A program made the position numbers and the translations under genes. From the NCBI GenBank assembly GCA_947165255.1, contig CAMUZR010000026.1:1-37022 (forward strand): 37,022 nucleotides of DNA, read 5' to 3'. The DNA is from an uncultured Bacteroidales bacterium. GTDB taxonomy: Bacteria; Bacteroidota; Bacteroidia; Bacteroidales; P3. Below are positions 17,753-25,487 of the stretch, in pieces (position 1 is the first letter of the stretch; each line of letters begins with the position of its first letter). The notes beneath the pieces were generated by a model, which saw only the letters and a program-made list of their open reading frames with translations, had not been told where the DNA came from and made no database searches.

Positions 17753-17765
17753 AATACCAATATAA

Positions 17766-17836
17766 TGCGATTTCCGCTGCAAAAATACAACTATTTCTCC
17801 AATCAGCAAAATAAAATCGCAACATATTGCGATTTT
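17766..17836. promoter_or_regulatory. Palindromic operator (and half-site) for the XRE regulator
   Basis: AAAATCGCAA (17813-17822), a 4-nt spacer CATA, and TTGCGATTTT (17827-17836) form a perfect 10-bp inverted repeat directly upstream of the -33 element. A half-site TGCGATTT recurs at 17766-17773 at the predicted start point. Two sites flanking a promoter fit negative autoregulation by an XRE dimer; this is inferred from position and symmetry. Confidence 0.75.
17778..17810 (-). promoter_or_regulatory. Promoter of the XRE regulator gene
   Basis: Read on the minus strand, TTTG (17810-17807) is followed after 19 nt by TATTTTTGCA (17787-17778), a full match to the Bacteroidota consensus. The start point would be near 17773, overlapping a half-operator. 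Confidence 0.75.
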
Positions 17837-17910
17837 CAGAAAAAAAACACAAGGCTTGTGACACACCTTATATTAAGATTATTATCGCACAGACGTTACC
17901 ATGTTGGATT

Positions 17911-19302
17911 TTACATCCATTTCTTTATTTCGACTACCAATTGTTTCTCTATTATTCCCTGAGAATCGCAGTATTTAGAAAACTCCGCTTCATTGACAAT
18001 TGGAATACCTATACCTATTATCTCGCCCCCATCTCCATGCAATTGTCGTGGTGAGGATGGCACAATGGTACTGGTGCTTGACTCCTTTAGTTCTATTGGG
18101 TAGAGCAATGCACAATTCCGAGCAGGCAGAACATGCATATAGGTTATCATCTGGAACAAATCCTCTCGGCTGATATTGTCTACTTCTTGGTCTAATTGTT
18201 TGTATTTTGCATCCAACACAAACGAGGTTTCTGCAACGTCAGTTTTCCTGTAAAAATCTGGATAGAGACTTTTTCTTTTATTCTTATATAGAAGAATTCC
18301 GTTCTCTCCAGTCTTATTCTTTGCATGTGTAATCTCCAGCCTCGCTTTGGTAAATATGGTATTCAAATATTCTTCCCAAAGCCAGGCACCGTCAAACAGA
18401 ACACCATATATTCTGTCTTTTTCCTGTCCATATTTTAATGCTTCATGTCTGAGAATCTGAAGGCAAATTTTCTGCAATGCAGTGTATTCAGAATAGTATG
18501 GATGGGTAACAGGACGCAGGTTAAGATTAATTATTCTATTTCGGTCTTTTGTATTGTATGTCGGGGTGGCTTGAGTCATTGTTATGACGGCATTCTTAGT
18601 CCCTTGGTCACAGTTTAATACGCCATTACCCATGGGGTGAGTTTTGATGTATTCTATCGTATGTCGAATCAACTCTGTCACCTCATTGTCATATGTGTGT
18701 TCACGTGTCGAGTATGCTACTGTTCCGCGGAAAGGGATGTTTTCCCGAATATGCCGGTTAATATCAATCGGCCCTCGTATATTGGAGTCATTATATTCGA
18801 AACGCTTATATTTCTTATAAAGGCCTTGCCGAAGTGCCTTCTTGAGAAAGAATGGAAACAGATATAGTAAGAAGTCAAATATCGGCTGTTGGCTCAATGT
18901 GTGTTTAATGTCGAACAGATTGATGGCAAATACCCTCTGTAGCATATAGTGCAGGAAATAGTCTTCGCCATCCGTTTTTGTGAAACGGGAAACAATATCC
19001 ACTTGGGTATTGTTCACCCCGACAAATCCCATTATATTGCCTGTGGAAATGCAGTCATCATGAAAGCTGATAATCTGACCTTCGCCAACATCATCCCCAT
19101 AGTAGCCCAAGTCTCTTGGAAAAACCAACAGATTCGGGCATTCATCATTTTTTAAGTTCTTTACTTGAACATTGGCAATTAGTTGCAAATCCTCTCGAGT
19201 AGTATCATCTATTTCATCATGCCAATACCTTGAATCAGTTGGTTTACACTCTTGAGTGATCTCTACAGCCTCGTGGTTATCAGTGATACGAAGACGGCTC
19301 AT
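17911..19302 (-). CDS. mcrC: McrC-like nuclease subunit of a McrBC-type restriction system
   Basis: McrC is the endonuclease partner of the McrB GTPase/ATPase and cuts DNA carrying modified cytosines. The 463-residue product has the McrC pattern: an N-terminal beta-rich segment (about 40-110, LLVFPRDLGYYG and VGVNNTQVDIVSRF), the central GPIDINRHIRENIPFRGTVAYSTREHTYDNEVTELIRHTI (about 177-216), and a C-terminal PD-(D/E)xK site with D349 (SLYPDF), D364 and K366 (FVLDAKYK), followed by QMITYMH (384-390). Its ATG overlaps the mcrB stop by 4 nt, giving coupled translation. The region is AT-rich compared with flanking genes, consistent with a mobile defence island. Confidence 0.92.
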   Translation of the reverse strand: MSRLRITDNHEAVEITQECKPTDSRYWHDEIDDTTREDLQLIANVQVKNLKNDECPNLLVFPRDLGYYGDDVGEGQIISFHDDCISTGNIMGFVGVNNTQVDIVSRFTKTDGEDYFLHYMLQRVFAINLFDIKHTLSQQPIFDFLLYLFPFFLKKALRQGLYKKYKRFEYNDSNIRGPIDINRHIRENIPFRGTVAYSTREHTYDNEVTELIRHTIEYIKTHPMGNGVLNCDQGTKNAVITMTQATPTYNTKDRNRIINLNLRPVTHPYYSEYTALQKICLQILRHEALKYGQEKDRIYGVLFDGAWLWEEYLNTIFTKARLEITHAKNKTGENGILLYKNKRKSLYPDFYRKTDVAETSFVLDAKYKQLDQEVDNISREDLFQMITYMHVLPARNCALLYPIELKESSTSTIVPSSPRQLHGDGGEIIGIGIPIVNEAEFSKYCDSQGIIEKQLVVEIKKWM

Positions 19303-21224
19303 GACGGATTACTATCTAACGTTTTGATACCAAAAGCTTCTCCCAAGGATTTTATTTTATCTTCGGCATCTGGCATCCCACGCAGGTACTCAGACAGCAG
19401 TCCTTTCAAATGATAGTCCCAAAGTTTGTCATAATCAAATGTGCCATCATCTTTTTGGTAATTAGTTAGTTTCAAAAAGTAACTAGCTCCAATATGGTAT
19501 GCAGATGATAATCCTTCAATACCCTTCTTGTTTGAATCTTTTTTTTCAGGACATATTGCATCGTTTAGAGCACCCATACGTTTTATTATTTCAGAAATGA
19601 CTTCGGGTGAGGGTTTAAGGGATTTCCCATTTTCATCTTTGCCCCATGCAGACTCAGAATCAAGCATCTGCTGGCTGTCCTCGGCTGTAATCTCCTTGAA
19701 GGCAAATCTACGTCGGAAAGCAAAATCCATACTCTCAACACTGCGGTCAATATCATTCATAGTGCCAATGATATAGACATTCTCTGGTACATAGAAGCCA
19801 TCGTAGAAAACATCATCCTCCTCAACAAGATTCTGATACTGAGTCTTCACTTTTCCGTCAGTACCACGATACCCTGGGTCGATAGAGAAGAATAGCTCTC
19901 CAAATATCTTAGAGATCTCACCTCGGTTTATTTCATCAATAACAAAGACATATTGCTTCTTTTCCGAAATATTGTTTCTTTCTTTGAATGATGGTAAACC
20001 ATACTTTTCTTGCATATAAGAAACAACTTCATTAATATATTTTTGTAGTCCTCCAGAAGGACGTGCTTTATTACCCATATATGCAGAAAGCACATTCTCC
20101 TTTGTTGTTGTGAAGGTATATCCTGATTGAGTACCTTTCGAGATATATTTCAAAGAGTTCTTAGAGGATAATCCATAATCAAATGAGCCGATTTTTGTCA
20201 ATTTTCCTTTTAATAATTCATCCTGTACATCCTTAATTAATCTGACCCAGATTGAATCGAATTGTTCAATCATATTATTGTCCGACAAATTATTAATTGC
20301 ACGTTTACAAAAAAGCTTAAAAATACCATCTTGCCTTTCAAATCCTATATGACCATCGTCATCCTTAAAAGGCCTCAATCCTTCCACAAAATCGGTGTAA
20401 TCGTAACTTGGGTGGAATTGTACAAAATCATACTGATCTTCCATTTTTTTCTTTTCATCATCCGAAGCTTTTTTTTCATCATACTCTTTCCCGAGTATCA
20501 TTTGTGCCGCAATCAGTTTTGCCAAATAGGTTTTTCCAGTGCCAGGTGCACCTGTTAGAATAATGTTATGGTTTGATAATATGAGATTCTTCAAGTCATT
20601 CATAAGTCCTTTATTATGGTTGTTTTTTTGTAAATAATCTCTAAAATATTCATAAGTCTGCCATGGCAATGTTACATTCTCATAATAGCTTCTGTGGGGT
20701 TGTAATGAATTAAAAAGAGTGCATATCTGATGGCTTTTGTGAAAATAATCACCTTCAAATTTATATTTTCCTCCACAATAAGTTTCCAAATAATAGCAAA
20801 AATTATTCAGATGCATTCCGTTCACAATCGTACACAAAAGCTGAGGCTGCAAACCAGCAATCATTCTGTTAATTGATGCGTATCTATTACCATCATATAA
20901 GCTATTTATTTTATTAACAATGGCTTCATATTTATCAAATAATGGTACTGTCTGACTAAGAGCAATATCCTGTAAATCCTTTGAGAAATCACGCCAATGA
21001 CTTTTTATCAGATCCCTTTGTTCTAATGTAAAATATCCTTGTTTCATACTGGAAATAGGGTTACCATCCAATTGATTGAAATAGACATCAAAAGTATTTT
21101 TATCCCATTCACTCCAATCCTTGTTCTGGCTAGCCTCATCTATGAATTTTGGAACCATGTTTTTGTAATTTTCAACCCATGGTTCCCATACCTTAATTTG
21201 TTGAATAATGTCATGTAGGTCCAT
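19299..21224 (-). CDS. mcrB: McrB-like AAA+ NTPase with unassigned N-terminal domain
   Basis: This 641-residue protein is the motor of the McrBC-type system. The AAA+ core has Walker A GAPGTGKT (225-232), the McrB hallmark DFVQFHPSYDYTDFVEGLRP (266-285), Walker B VFVIDEINRGEISKIFGELF (426-445), and the sensor/arginine region NVYIIGTMNDIDRSVESMDFAFRRRF (482-507). E. coli McrB has MNxxD at this position for GTP specificity; here the sequence is TMNDID, as in many homologues. The first 200 residues, which in this family recognise the modified base, do not resemble a domain I can name, so the target modification is unknown. It overlaps mcrC by 4 nt. The upstream 114 nt carry a near-consensus -7 element (TATCTTTA on the minus strand, 21286-21293). 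Confidence 0.92.
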   Translation of the reverse strand: MDLHDIIQQIKVWEPWVENYKNMVPKFIDEASQNKDWSEWDKNTFDVYFNQLDGNPISSMKQGYFTLEQRDLIKSHWRDFSKDLQDIALSQTVPLFDKYEAIVNKINSLYDGNRYASINRMIAGLQPQLLCTIVNGMHLNNFCYYLETYCGGKYKFEGDYFHKSHQICTLFNSLQPHRSYYENVTLPWQTYEYFRDYLQKNNHNKGLMNDLKNLILSNHNIILTGAPGTGKTYLAKLIAAQMILGKEYDEKKASDDEKKKMEDQYDFVQFHPSYDYTDFVEGLRPFKDDDGHIGFERQDGIFKLFCKRAINNLSDNNMIEQFDSIWVRLIKDVQDELLKGKLTKIGSFDYGLSSKNSLKYISKGTQSGYTFTTTKENVLSAYMGNKARPSGGLQKYINEVVSYMQEKYGLPSFKERNNISEKKQYVFVIDEINRGEISKIFGELFFSIDPGYRGTDGKVKTQYQNLVEEDDVFYDGFYVPENVYIIGTMNDIDRSVESMDFAFRRRFAFKEITAEDSQQMLDSESAWGKDENGKSLKPSPEVISEIIKRMGALNDAICPEKKDSNKKGIEGLSSAYHIGASYFLKLTNYQKDDGTFDYDKLWDYHLKGLLSEYLRGMPDAEDKIKSLGEAFGIKTLDSNPS

Positions 21225-21338
21225 ATTTAATATTTTTGCTGTATCAGTTCATAACTATGGTGTTGATTTGGCCACTTTCGAGATGTAAAGATACACTGTT
21301 TTTGGAAATCGGTGCATCTTCATCATGCTCCCATAATA

Positions 21339-21659
21339 TTAGTGGTAATTGTCTTTGATTAGTTTTTCTACATTGTAGAGTGGCACGTTCTCCATCCAGT
21401 CTTGGTCTTTGTAGGGCAACGTGGAGAATCGCACGCCTTTCAGGTCGGGGTTTCTCTCTATAAAGGTGCGTAGCGACTTGGAGTGGACATTTGCCTCGGC
21501 TTTTACCTCGATAGGCAGTATACGCTGTTCTGCCTGCACGATGAAGTCCACCTCCATCTGCGAATCATTGGTTGCGTAATAGTGGATTGGGAGAGCAGAA
21601 GGCTTTCTTTTGTCGCGTGTCTCCCATTTCAATAAATTACTATATATCAGTTGACCCAT
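21339..21659 (-). pseudogene. C-terminal remnant of a DUF4143-type AAA ATPase
   Basis: The 106-residue reading frame matches only the end of ATP-binding proteins with a C-terminal DUF4143 nuclease-like region: QMEVDFIVQ (about 34-42), ILPIEVKAEANVHSKSLRTFIE (about 47-68) and VRFSTLPYK. In full-length members, about 280-380 residues with a Walker A P-loop precede this; none is found upstream, where repeat array A begins only 10 nt before the frame. An internal deletion that joined the 5' region to the C-terminal part is the simplest explanation. The fragment keeps the DFxxxxxxxxxxIEVKA signature of PD-(D/E)xK folds, so residual function cannot be excluded. Confidence 0.75.
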
Positions 21660-21669
21660 GGTACTATGC

Positions 21670-21801
21670 TACATTTTTTCGGACGAATCTACATTGCAAA
21701 TATACACTTTTTTGGACGAATAATGGAATAAAAAATACAATTTTTTGGACGACCAACGGTACAAAAACTACATTTTTTATGACGAATGAAGTGCTGTTGT
21801 G
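21670..21801 (+). repeat. Array A: four 33-bp tandem repeats
   Basis: A 19-bp core (consensus TACATTTTTTGGACGAAT, with variants) starts at 21670, 21703, 21736 and 21769, an exact 33-bp step each time. The 14-bp segments between cores differ in sequence. On the minus strand the array lies directly upstream of the DUF4143 remnant, so it may be that gene's old control region. It is not a CRISPR array: cores are short, AT-rich and imperfect, and spacers are tiny. Confidence 0.85.
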
Positions 21802-21816
21802 ACTTTCCCTGGAATT

Positions 21817-21941
21817 GGTTGACAGATTTGGGATGGTTAAACTGAATCGGTTTACATTGTTTGGTTCATATCCCTGATCTGGTTTACACCGTCATGGATT
21901 CGGTTTACACTTTTCGGTTCTTTCGCCTGTTTGGGTTTACA
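21817..21941 (+). repeat. Array B: phased GGTT/GGTTTACA repeats
   Basis: GGTTTACA occurs at 21849, 21881, 21902 and 21934. Shorter GGTT words at 21817, 21835, 21863 and 21916 complete a series with steps of 18, 14, 14, 18, 21, 14 and 18 nt, so most positions fall on a 32-nt period (14 + 18). It abuts array A. Function is unknown; regularly spaced protein-binding sites are one reading. Confidence 0.7.
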
Positions 21942-22412
21942 ATTACACTGAATCGCTTGATAAACCCCACACTATAAGTGCGGGGATATTGGGAGATTGC
22001 CTCTACGAGGCAATTTAAGTCACTAATTCTTATCAAATTCAGAATGAATAACCAATTTCTCTAATTCTCATATTCTTGATATAAAGGACCCACTTTAACC
22101 CAAATCGCTCATGGGGGGGGTGTGGCATGACTTCGCAAAGGCAGGCCTTCGCGGGAGGGCTGCTTCATTTTTACGGAACAGGAATGAGTTGATTCGATTT
22201 TTTTGTGTATATTTGCATTTTGAATGGACACAACAAGTGATTGGTTGTTTACAAATAAAAAGCGTATTATTAGTATGATACGGGTTTGAATAACCCATTG
22301 TTGTCGTGTCAAGTGAGGAGGCTTCCCAACGAGAATGGGGTGTATATACCTGCACATGACATGAGGGCATAAAAACAAGAAAACCACCTATAAACGAATA
22401 GAAATTAATGCT
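21942..22412. other. Non-coding stretch with hairpins and a candidate promoter
   Basis: No credible gene is seen. A near-perfect hairpin (CCCCACACT with AGTGCGGGG, about 21965-21986) is followed by a perfect one (ATTGCCTC at 21996-22003 with GAGGCAAT at 22007-22014); neither has a good T tract. A run of eight G lies at 22113-22120. TATATTTGCA at 22208-22217 is a -7 element pointing to the gene at 22413, leaving a leader of about 190 nt that contains a possible 21-codon frame (22224-22289) I do not call. Confidence 0.5.
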
Positions 22413-23654
22413 TTGAAGACGATATTGTCCTACTTGAAAATCTTTGGGCTTTTGTTGGCCGCCTATCTGCTTTTTGGGGCAGGTGCCTGGCTGATGCCTG
22501 ATGGCCCGGTGAACCGCCACATTGCCAACACCCTTGCTAAAGGCGACCTGTCCAGCGACCAACCACGTGCGTTTTTGCCGCAACATCAATGCCGCATGGA
22601 TAATTTCACCGATGCACTTATTCTGAATCAGGCACAAGCCATGTCGACTGAAAATCTTTTCGACGGAGTTTTGCTCATGCCTCGCAAAAGTGCCAACGGT
22701 CTTCCCTTCGAGGATCTGAGGGCGTACTCCGACGGCAACCAAGAGATGTACACAATCCATTACGGACGTTACTGGCATGGAAATACTTTTTTGACGCGCT
22801 ATCTCCTTGTATTCTACGACTATGTTTCGATAAGACTGCTTCTGTATATTGTCTCCTCGCTGCTCTTAGCGTGGTGCATCATGTTGCTGTGGCGCAAAGG
22901 GGGATGGCAGACGGCCATGGCTGTGCTATTTGGACTGCTTGTCTCCTACGCTTTCATGATGCAGTTCTCCATACAGTTTGTGCCGGTACTTATTCTGGCT
23001 TTGTCGGGTGTGATTGCCTTGGCTCGGTCAGACAAACCAGCCACTAAGCTTTTTTTTGTCATTGGTTCGCTCACCTGCTTTTTCGACCTCCTCACGGCTC
23101 CAATGCTCACCCTCGGATTAATGCTGGTGGTGCAAGCCGTCTTTACCCGCGATGAAGTCGAGCCTGTTCCCGCGCAAACGGTCAAAGGCTGGTGGCTGAC
23201 CATTCGCAGCTCGCTATTGTGGGTGGCAGGCTATACCGCCACCTGGGCATTCAAGTGGATTATTGCCACCCTCCTCACTTCTGAGAATGTCATTGCCGAC
23301 GGCATCAAGAATGTCGGCAATCGTTCAGGTGTACTACTCGACCATAGCCGTTGGGATGCCGTGACGGCAAACCTCGGCATGCTTCCTTGGCAATTCATCG
23401 TCATCGTCCTGCTGCTGTTGGTAATAATGGCAGCTGTCTCTTTCCGTGCGCAAGGATGGAGAAAGGCCGTGCAGCTGTTGCCCATAGCCCTGCTGCCCTG
23501 GATGTGGTATTTCTTTGCCGCCAATCACTCTTTCTTGCACAACTGGTTCACCTTCCGTGCCCAGGCTGTCTCCATCGCCGCCCTGCTGCTTGCATTAATG
23601 CAGTTCGTAGATTGGAACAAACTAAAAAAGCTGTCGCTTAAAGCTAAGCATTAA
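22413..23654 (+). CDS. Polytopic membrane protein of unknown function
   Basis: The 413-residue product starts at a TTG (22413); no in-frame ATG precedes the first hydrophobic segment, LKIFGLLLAAYLLFGAGAWLM (about 8-28), which may be a signal anchor. A periplasmic-looking region with RMDNFTDALILNQAQAM (about 61-77) follows, and then about eight further membrane helices (from residue 125 to 405). I do not recognise a named family. It is followed at 23660 by a glycosyltransferase remnant and at 23773 by another polytopic protein on the same strand, which suggests a former envelope polysaccharide or glycolipid operon. A GT-C-like membrane transferase is possible but no catalytic motif is clear. 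Confidence 0.75.
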   Translation: MKTILSYLKIFGLLLAAYLLFGAGAWLMPDGPVNRHIANTLAKGDLSSDQPRAFLPQHQCRMDNFTDALILNQAQAMSTENLFDGVLLMPRKSANGLPFEDLRAYSDGNQEMYTIHYGRYWHGNTFLTRYLLVFYDYVSIRLLLYIVSSLLLAWCIMLLWRKGGWQTAMAVLFGLLVSYAFMMQFSIQFVPVLILALSGVIALARSDKPATKLFFVIGSLTCFFDLLTAPMLTLGLMLVVQAVFTRDEVEPVPAQTVKGWWLTIRSSLLWVAGYTATWAFKWIIATLLTSENVIADGIKNVGNRSGVLLDHSRWDAVTANLGMLPWQFIVIVLLLLVIMAAVSFRAQGWRKAVQLLPIALLPWMWYFFAANHSFLHNWFTFRAQAVSIAALLLALMQFVDWNKLKKLSLKAKH

Positions 23655-23659
23655 TGATC

Positions 23660-23776
23660 ATGGAATACAAGGTTGCGGTATTATTGCCAGGCTATAATGA
23701 AGAAAAAACCATCTCGGTCGCTTTTCACCGGCTTATGCCTCGACGTGATGGTAACCCAAGACCGCAAACAATATGA
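23660..23776 (+). pseudogene. 38-codon remnant of a family 2 glycosyltransferase
   Basis: The frame from the ATG at 23660 reads MEYKVAVLLPGYNEEKTI, the unmistakable N-terminal beta strand and nucleotide-sugar loop of GT2 enzymes (VxVxxPxYNEExxI), then changes to unrelated sequence and stops at 23774-23776. Full-length members are 230 residues or more, and the DxD and later motifs are missing. The stop overlaps the next ATG by 4 nt (ATGA), so the truncated frame is still translationally coupled to the downstream gene. An internal deletion that kept both gene ends is likely. Confidence 0.8.
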
Positions 23777-25239
23777 GCTACAACTTATCAACTCGTAAGT
23801 ATCTCCTGCTTGGACATCTTTGCATGGCTGTGCTCTTTGTCATGGCTGTGTTCTTCGCCAACGAGCGTGTGCTGCTTACCGATTCGGCCTACCAGATTTT
23901 TTACGACATCAATAACGGTGGCATGCTCATCAACGACAGCCGCTATTCCATGGTTCTCACCCAACTGTTGCCGTGGTTGGCCATACATCTTCATCTGCCG
24001 CTTCGGCTGGTGGTCATTTCCTATTCCGTGTCGTTTGTGTTGGTGGGTTACACCTGCTGGCTTGTCACAGCCTATGGCATGAAGCAGCACAACGCCGCCA
24101 CGCTCATGCTTTTTGTGCTTCTGGCCATCGGCGGCACTTTCCTCCATTGCATCTCCGAGTCGTTCCAACTCATGTTCTATGTCCCTATGCTCTATGCATG
24201 GATGTGCAAAGGTGATGATAAAAAAGCTTTCACTTACTACGCAGTCCTAGCGCTCTTCGTGGCCCTGGCATTCTTCATCTATCCCATGTCGGTCTTTTAC
24301 ATTCTCTTTGCCGTCGGCTTTCGTCTGTTCAAAGGTGACAATGCTTTCCGCTTCACGCTTGCCTCCAAACAGATAACCCTCAACCGACCTGCCCTTATTA
24401 CCCTTGCCTTGCTCGCCCTCTACATCATCCTCTATTGGCTCATCGGACCCAGCGGTCACGATAGCGAGTTCGTTCCCACCTGGGATGCCGTCCGCCAGTC
24501 GCTCCTCCATTTCAGCTCCTTGGGCAGCTTTACGGTATTCCGCAACCTCTTCCTCCAGCTCTACCTCGTGCCAATCCTGCTGCTTGCTCTCACTCTTCTC
24601 GGCTACATCCGCAGCCGCCGCTGGCTGAAAGCTCTCTTTGTCGGGGGCTATGCGATAGCTTTCTTTGTGTCCAGTTGCATCATCTATCAGGTCAGCGACA
24701 GCCTTATCTCGCGCGAGCGCTACTTCATTCCGCTCTTCTTCATTGTCGGCCTTGCCTTCCTCGAAGACGAGCTGCCCAGGTTCACTCTGTGGCAGCAGAG
24801 ATGCTTCTATGTCGCATTCATCGCACTTATGGCACTATCGTTCGTCCGCATCCACCATTTTGTTCGGCTCTATCAGCCACGCATGGAGGCCATTGCCGAG
24901 GTGACGCGTCAAGCCGACACCCAAGGGCAGCACAAGCTCATCGTCACTCGCTCCAATGCCGAACAGCTCTTCCCGTTAGACATTTGGGGTCTCGCCTTCG
25001 AAAGCATGCTCTATAGCGCACAGCAGGGGCCTGAACATACCGTCACCATCTACAAGGAAGAAGACGACTTCGACCGCTCCGATGCAAACCTGTATGACAA
25101 TCCCGACTGCTACATCGCCGTCAATTGGTGGAAACAATGGTGGGTTAAAGAACTCAACCCTCATTATTTCTCCCTTCCAGCGCAGGGCTACAAAGAACTC
25201 CTACCCGACACGACTGGCTATCGTTTTGCCGACCTTTGA
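23773..25239 (+). CDS. Polytopic membrane protein of unknown function
   Basis: This 488-residue protein has roughly ten hydrophobic helices between residues 10 and 365, then a soluble C-terminal domain of about 120 residues rich in aromatic residues (NWWKQWWVKELNPHYF near the end). The short loop after the first helix contains TDSAYQIFYDINNG (about 36-49); an aspartate in that position is seen in GT-C glycosyltransferases, which use lipid-linked sugars, so such a role is possible but unproven. Its start overlaps the glycosyltransferase remnant by 4 nt, and 118 nt separate it from the 413-residue membrane protein gene, so the three form one operon. The riboswitch promoter for the next genes follows after about 60 nt with no clear terminator. 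Confidence 0.75.
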   Translation: MSYNLSTRKYLLLGHLCMAVLFVMAVFFANERVLLTDSAYQIFYDINNGGMLINDSRYSMVLTQLLPWLAIHLHLPLRLVVISYSVSFVLVGYTCWLVTAYGMKQHNAATLMLFVLLAIGGTFLHCISESFQLMFYVPMLYAWMCKGDDKKAFTYYAVLALFVALAFFIYPMSVFYILFAVGFRLFKGDNAFRFTLASKQITLNRPALITLALLALYIILYWLIGPSGHDSEFVPTWDAVRQSLLHFSSLGSFTVFRNLFLQLYLVPILLLALTLLGYIRSRRWLKALFVGGYAIAFFVSSCIIYQVSDSLISRERYFIPLFFIVGLAFLEDELPRFTLWQQRCFYVAFIALMALSFVRIHHFVRLYQPRMEAIAEVTRQADTQGQHKLIVTRSNAEQLFPLDIWGLAFESMLYSAQQGPEHTVTIYKEEDDFDRSDANLYDNPDCYIAVNWWKQWWVKELNPHYFSLPAQGYKELLPDTTGYRFADL

Positions 25240-25296
25240 TAGCCTTATCCCAAATTCCAGCACTCAATTAATTCTGGCTATGTCATTTTTTTTTCT

Positions 25297-25306
25297 TATC
25301 TTTGCA
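25297..25306 (+). promoter_or_regulatory. -7 promoter element for the manganese exporter operon
   Basis: TATCTTTGCA matches TAnnTTTG exactly and lies directly before the structured leader; transcription would start near 25310. The -33 region has no TTTG. Confidence 0.6.
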
Positions 25307-25309
25307 GCC

Positions 25310-25440
25310 GTTTTTATGAGGGAGTAATTGGCGACAAAGGTCGTGAGTGATGTCAACAAATCACTGGTCAGCAATGACTTGGCATCGCTCATAAGCAATG
25401 AGACTCATAGGCAGCCCTAGGGCGGTCTATGAGATTTTTT
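25310..25440 (+). ncRNA. Predicted yybP-ykoY (manganese-sensing) riboswitch with terminator switch
   Basis: The leader starts with TATGAG/GGGAGTA (25315-25325), resembling the yybP-ykoY 5' loop GGGGAGUA, and contains hairpins CGAC-AAAG-GTCG (25332-25343), AGTGAT/ATCACT (25346-25365) and GTCA-GCAA-TGAC (25367-25378), then AAGCA and GAGAC. P1 would pair TATGAG (25315-25320) with CTCATA (25404-25409). The same CTCATAG (25404-25410) can instead pair with CTATGAG (25427-25433), around an inner GCCCTAGGGC palindrome, followed by ATTTTTT: an intrinsic terminator exclusive with P1. Ligand binding would stabilise P1 and allow read-through. Downstream genes are a TerC protein and MntP, the usual clients. 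The 3' core (AGCAATGAGAC) departs from the common AGCAAGAC, so the class call is probable, not certain. Confidence 0.7.
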
Positions 25441-25487
25441 ATTATATAAAGGTAATAATGTAACTAAAACGCAAAAAAAGAATACAA

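Noticed and set aside
17911..21224. Treating mcrBC and the XRE gene as a toxin-antitoxin locus
   Set aside because: There is no HipA kinase; both large genes carry unmistakable McrB and McrC motifs.
21670..21941. Possible CRISPR array
   Set aside because: The repeats are imperfect, AT-rich and spaced by only 14 nt or less, and no cas genes are nearby.
22113..22120. Run of eight G as a phase-variation tract
   Set aside because: It lies in non-coding DNA with no gene whose frame or promoter spacing it would change.
22095..22412. Minus-strand open frame around 22095-22778
   Set aside because: It runs antisense into the start of the membrane protein gene and encodes no recognisable domain.
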